Assembly: GCA_015039365.1 (NCBI GenBank)
Contig: WION01000011.1
Span: 744,001 to 808,000, forward strand
Length of the DNA stretch: 64,000 bases
Source of the DNA: Amanita rubescens
Taxonomy: Eukaryota; Basidiomycota; Agaricomycetes; Agaricales; Amanitaceae
Direction: 5' to 3'
In this document: positions 61,781 to 64,000 of the stretch, piece after piece
Numbering within the stretch: position 1 is the first letter of the stretch
Layout: each line of letters opens with the position of its first letter
Made by a program: the position numbers and the translations under genes
Notes under the pieces: generated by a model
What the model saw: only the letters and a program-made list of their open reading frames with translations
What the model was told of the DNA's origin: nothing
Database searches by the model: none

Positions 61781-62789
61781 TTATAAAACCCTTGTTATCT
61801 CGTTAATCCAGCTCAACATGGCCTCTCTGAACAGCTCGGGATGTCCGATCCACGGGGTATGATCCGCCTTTGGCAAAACGATCGTTTTGCAGTTCTTCCA
61901 ATTCTCTACATACTTCCTTACTCCTTCGTTATTGATCAATCTGTCTTTCTCGCAGAGTAACAATAACTTTGGCAGATCCGGATCATAGGCTGCATTGAGT
62001 AGGCCGGTCTCATCTTGGTGCCTCGTCACTAGGTGTTTGGTTACATCGCGAGGTTGAATAACGATATCACCGAGTAATCTTTGACGCAGGTAATAAGGGA
62101 GGTCTTCAGCGCATACCTCGAGGAAGTGTAAAGCGCCTTTTTGGTAAGCATCGACGTCGGTACTCTGGAGCAGGGGATCAAGATATTCGTGTACTACCGA
62201 TGTGATCCAGTCAGCGAAGAGGGGCCCAGTAAGCGGGGTTCCGTTTATGTTTATGGTTCCACTTAAATACGAAGGGGAGTGAAAGGACAGGACGTCGGCA
62301 ATGTGCGTTGCTGAAGAAAATCAGAAATGGAACTTGGAAAAGTTATAAATACAGACCTCCAAGGCTCCTATGGTTATTTCGTCAGCGACGGTTCAGGCCT
62401 TGGACGCCGGGTAAACTCACCATCCCGCGACGTATGGTCGAACTACGTTGTATTTTTGAATGACAGCGTTAAAATCTTCCGCTAGGCGATTTGACGTCCA
62501 GAATACGTCATCGATGGGCTTGTCGCTTCTTCCATGCCCTCGCGTATCGTAACGGATCTATCGTTAGTTAATGCTTGATGCCAATGCAGTGGCTAAATCG
62601 ACGAACCAAGTACAATTGATCAGTCCATTTAGGATCGTTGAAGATAGGGTCAAAGGCCACAGAGCTCAATTGAAACCCATGGATGAAGACGATGCAAGGC
62701 TTCGTGGGGTCTCCCAGTGCCTCCGAGTATATGCGGGTTCCGTCCGCAGACGCGACGTATTCGCAACTTGGGGTGTATGGAGTGGACAT
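61781..62789 (-). CDS. Alpha/beta-hydrolase, 4 exons including an 11-nt microexon
   Basis: Exons (minus) 62789-62607, 62557-62421, 62367-62357, 62310-61781; 286 residues, every junction in frame. The oxyanion-hole segment IVFIHGFQLS is in exon 1, and RYDTRGHGRSDKP opens exon 2. The nucleophile elbow GWSLG has its serine in the 11-nt microexon. The acid LLLCEKDRLI and the base KADHTPWIGHPE are in exon 4. This is a full catalytic triad in family order and of usual length. No signal peptide, so probably cytosolic. The substrate cannot be read from the sequence; relatives include epoxide hydrolases, esterases and haloperoxidase-like enzymes. It lies between copies 7 and 8 of the tail-anchored family, with no obvious functional link. 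Confidence 0.88.
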
Positions 62790-63477
62790 AATGGTGAAAG
62801 AATGGCAGGGTTGTGAATCGTTCAGACGTCCACTTTATACCATGAGATTAGTGCCGATCCATATTCCCGGTAAGAATTGCGCTCTTCGATAGGCTTCCAG
62901 CATCGCCAACACCCCCTTATCCGTGACAGGCGTGAGATCTCCCCGCTTTCTTTTGAGTTACAACATTGAGCAAATCGGGCGTGAAAGCACGGTCAACCGG
63001 TTGAAGATAAGGGATCGCATAGTCTAAACTGGGCTGGGAGCGCTTCTCGATCGAGTGCATAGAGTTGCAGATAAACTGGCGCAGTTTTCGGAGTGGCTGT
63101 GCTTAATTAAGGCCTTGCAAGTGGTGAACCGGTGACGTACAAATGAACCTGGGCTCGAATTCATTGCTCAAGTCAGTTCAGGCGTGCCTGCCTCCAGGAG
63201 TCCGACAGCCTGAGGCTATATCTTTCTGCGGCCCTTGGCATGCCAACCTTAGACGGGGCCGATAGGATTAGAAATAGAGTAAGTTTGTCCTCATCATCTC
63301 GATTCTCTGAGATGCCGGGGAAAATCCCATGCGCACGGACCATTTCTATACTTGTGGTCATCGGTTCATATTCAACGACCCTCATGCGCTCACGCCTTGT
63401 TCGCCGGGGATCCCTTCCAAATCAATGCTCTCCGCCTAAAGTTCAGAAGACTTGAAAACTGAACCATCGTTATTTCA
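62790..63477. other. Intergenic, no gene seen
   Basis: Short overlapping frames only. The promoter of the hydrolase gene presumably lies in the first ~200 bp. Nothing else recognised. Confidence 0.4.
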
Positions 63478-64000
63478 TCATAAGAGAAGGAAGAATAGAA
63501 ATCCCAATCCCAATAACAACAAAACCACCACACCACGGATCCCTATACCAGGCTCCTGCTTTATGTAAATGAAGACATTGGGAGAAGAGTAATCCAACGT
63601 AGGGTTCCCAGCAAAGTTGGTAAATCTTGCCCTGTCAATTTGGACATCGTTAGCGCTATCAAGTATACTCGCGCTGAACGAGGAGGAGGGTGGATTCATT
63701 GGGTTGGTCTTATGAATATCCATGATTAACTAAGTTAACATATCGCACCGACTTCGATCATAGAATGATGTGTTTGCTCACCTGTAATAATTCACGCAGC
63801 GTACGACAGTCGCTTGAGAAGTCTTCCGTGACTTCCCCGCGCATGGCTTTGATTTTGGTCTGTATGCGATCCGCAATGCTGTCGTTGACGAGCCAGAAAC
63901 CATAAATTCTCTAGCGTTCTCGGTAATAATTGTAACTTACTCACCGGACAATATCAGAAGCGAGTGGACAAAAAAGGCAACCGGACAGGGCAGTACTGGA
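63478..64000 (-). CDS. Tail-anchored family, copy 8 (cut by window end)
   Basis: Exons seen (minus): end of exon 2 to 63945 (ALSGCLFCPLASDIV), exon 3 63878-63782 (IADRIQTKIKAMRGEVTEDF, CRTLRELLQ), exon 4 63729-63478 (SASILDSANDVQIDRARFTN, VFIYIKQEPGIGIRG, anchor VVVLLLLGLGFLFFLLL). Junctions are in frame and the CxxC is present. The first exon lies beyond the window. Looks intact as far as visible. Confidence 0.7.

Overview
This window looks like nuclear DNA from a mushroom-forming basidiomycete (Agaricomycetes, probably Agaricales). The genes are cut by short introns of about 45-65 nt with GTRNGT donors. Several proteins belong to families that I recognise as heavily expanded in Agaricomycetes. 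A fruit-body-type secreted protein and a DUF6699 protein are present, and mobile DNA dominates the left two thirds. No rRNA or tRNA gene, CRISPR array or bacterial-style operon was seen. The species cannot be named from the sequence alone.

Layout. 0-9 kb: a three-exon gene of an Agaricomycete-expanded family (921-2982), a JmjC-type protein on the minus strand (5265-6359), and two related copies of a ~1.5 kb repeat headed by 10-bp microsatellites. The second repeat copy ends exactly where a Ty1/copia integrase remnant begins (8872). 9-18 kb is a graveyard: AT-rich tandem arrays, a DUF726/TMCO4-like hydrolase pseudogene, a lineage-specific gene split by a ~1.6 kb AT-rich insertion, a MITE-like element and a 5'-truncated Epl1 (Enhancer-of-polycomb-like) pseudogene. 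18.3-26.1 kb holds one unbroken 2573-codon Helitron Rep-helicase frame with a ubiquitin-specific-protease-like C-terminus. 26.6-34.4 kb holds three genes of expanded Agaricomycete families, two intact on the minus strand and one broken and divergent on the plus strand. 34.8-38.1 kb is the 3' half of a Ty1/copia element with its 3' LTR.

38-46 kb carries decayed coiled-coil paralogues, the intact secreted fruit-body-type gene (40417-41200) and segmentally duplicated blocks that recur, condensed, at 54.5-55.7 kb. 46.3-53.2 kb holds two tyrosine-kinase-like genes. The first is frameshifted. The second is intact over 11 phase-0 exons and has six tandem copies of a ~100-residue helical domain in front of the kinase. 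43.5-64 kb carries at least eight copies, all on the minus strand, of a small gene family with an N-terminal helical CxxC domain, a short motif resembling N-terminal motifs I recall from mushroom NLR-type proteins, and a C-terminal membrane anchor. Two copies are intact. A complete alpha/beta-hydrolase gene with an 11-nt microexon sits among them.

Working together: no metabolic pathway is visible. The most system-like features are the kinase plus tail-anchored-protein neighbourhood (46-64 kb), which could be a signalling or cell-recognition locus, and the three-gene 26.6-34.4 kb cluster, which could be an undescribed mobile unit. Both interpretations are inference. Splice models were built by hand from GT-AG sites and reading-frame continuity.
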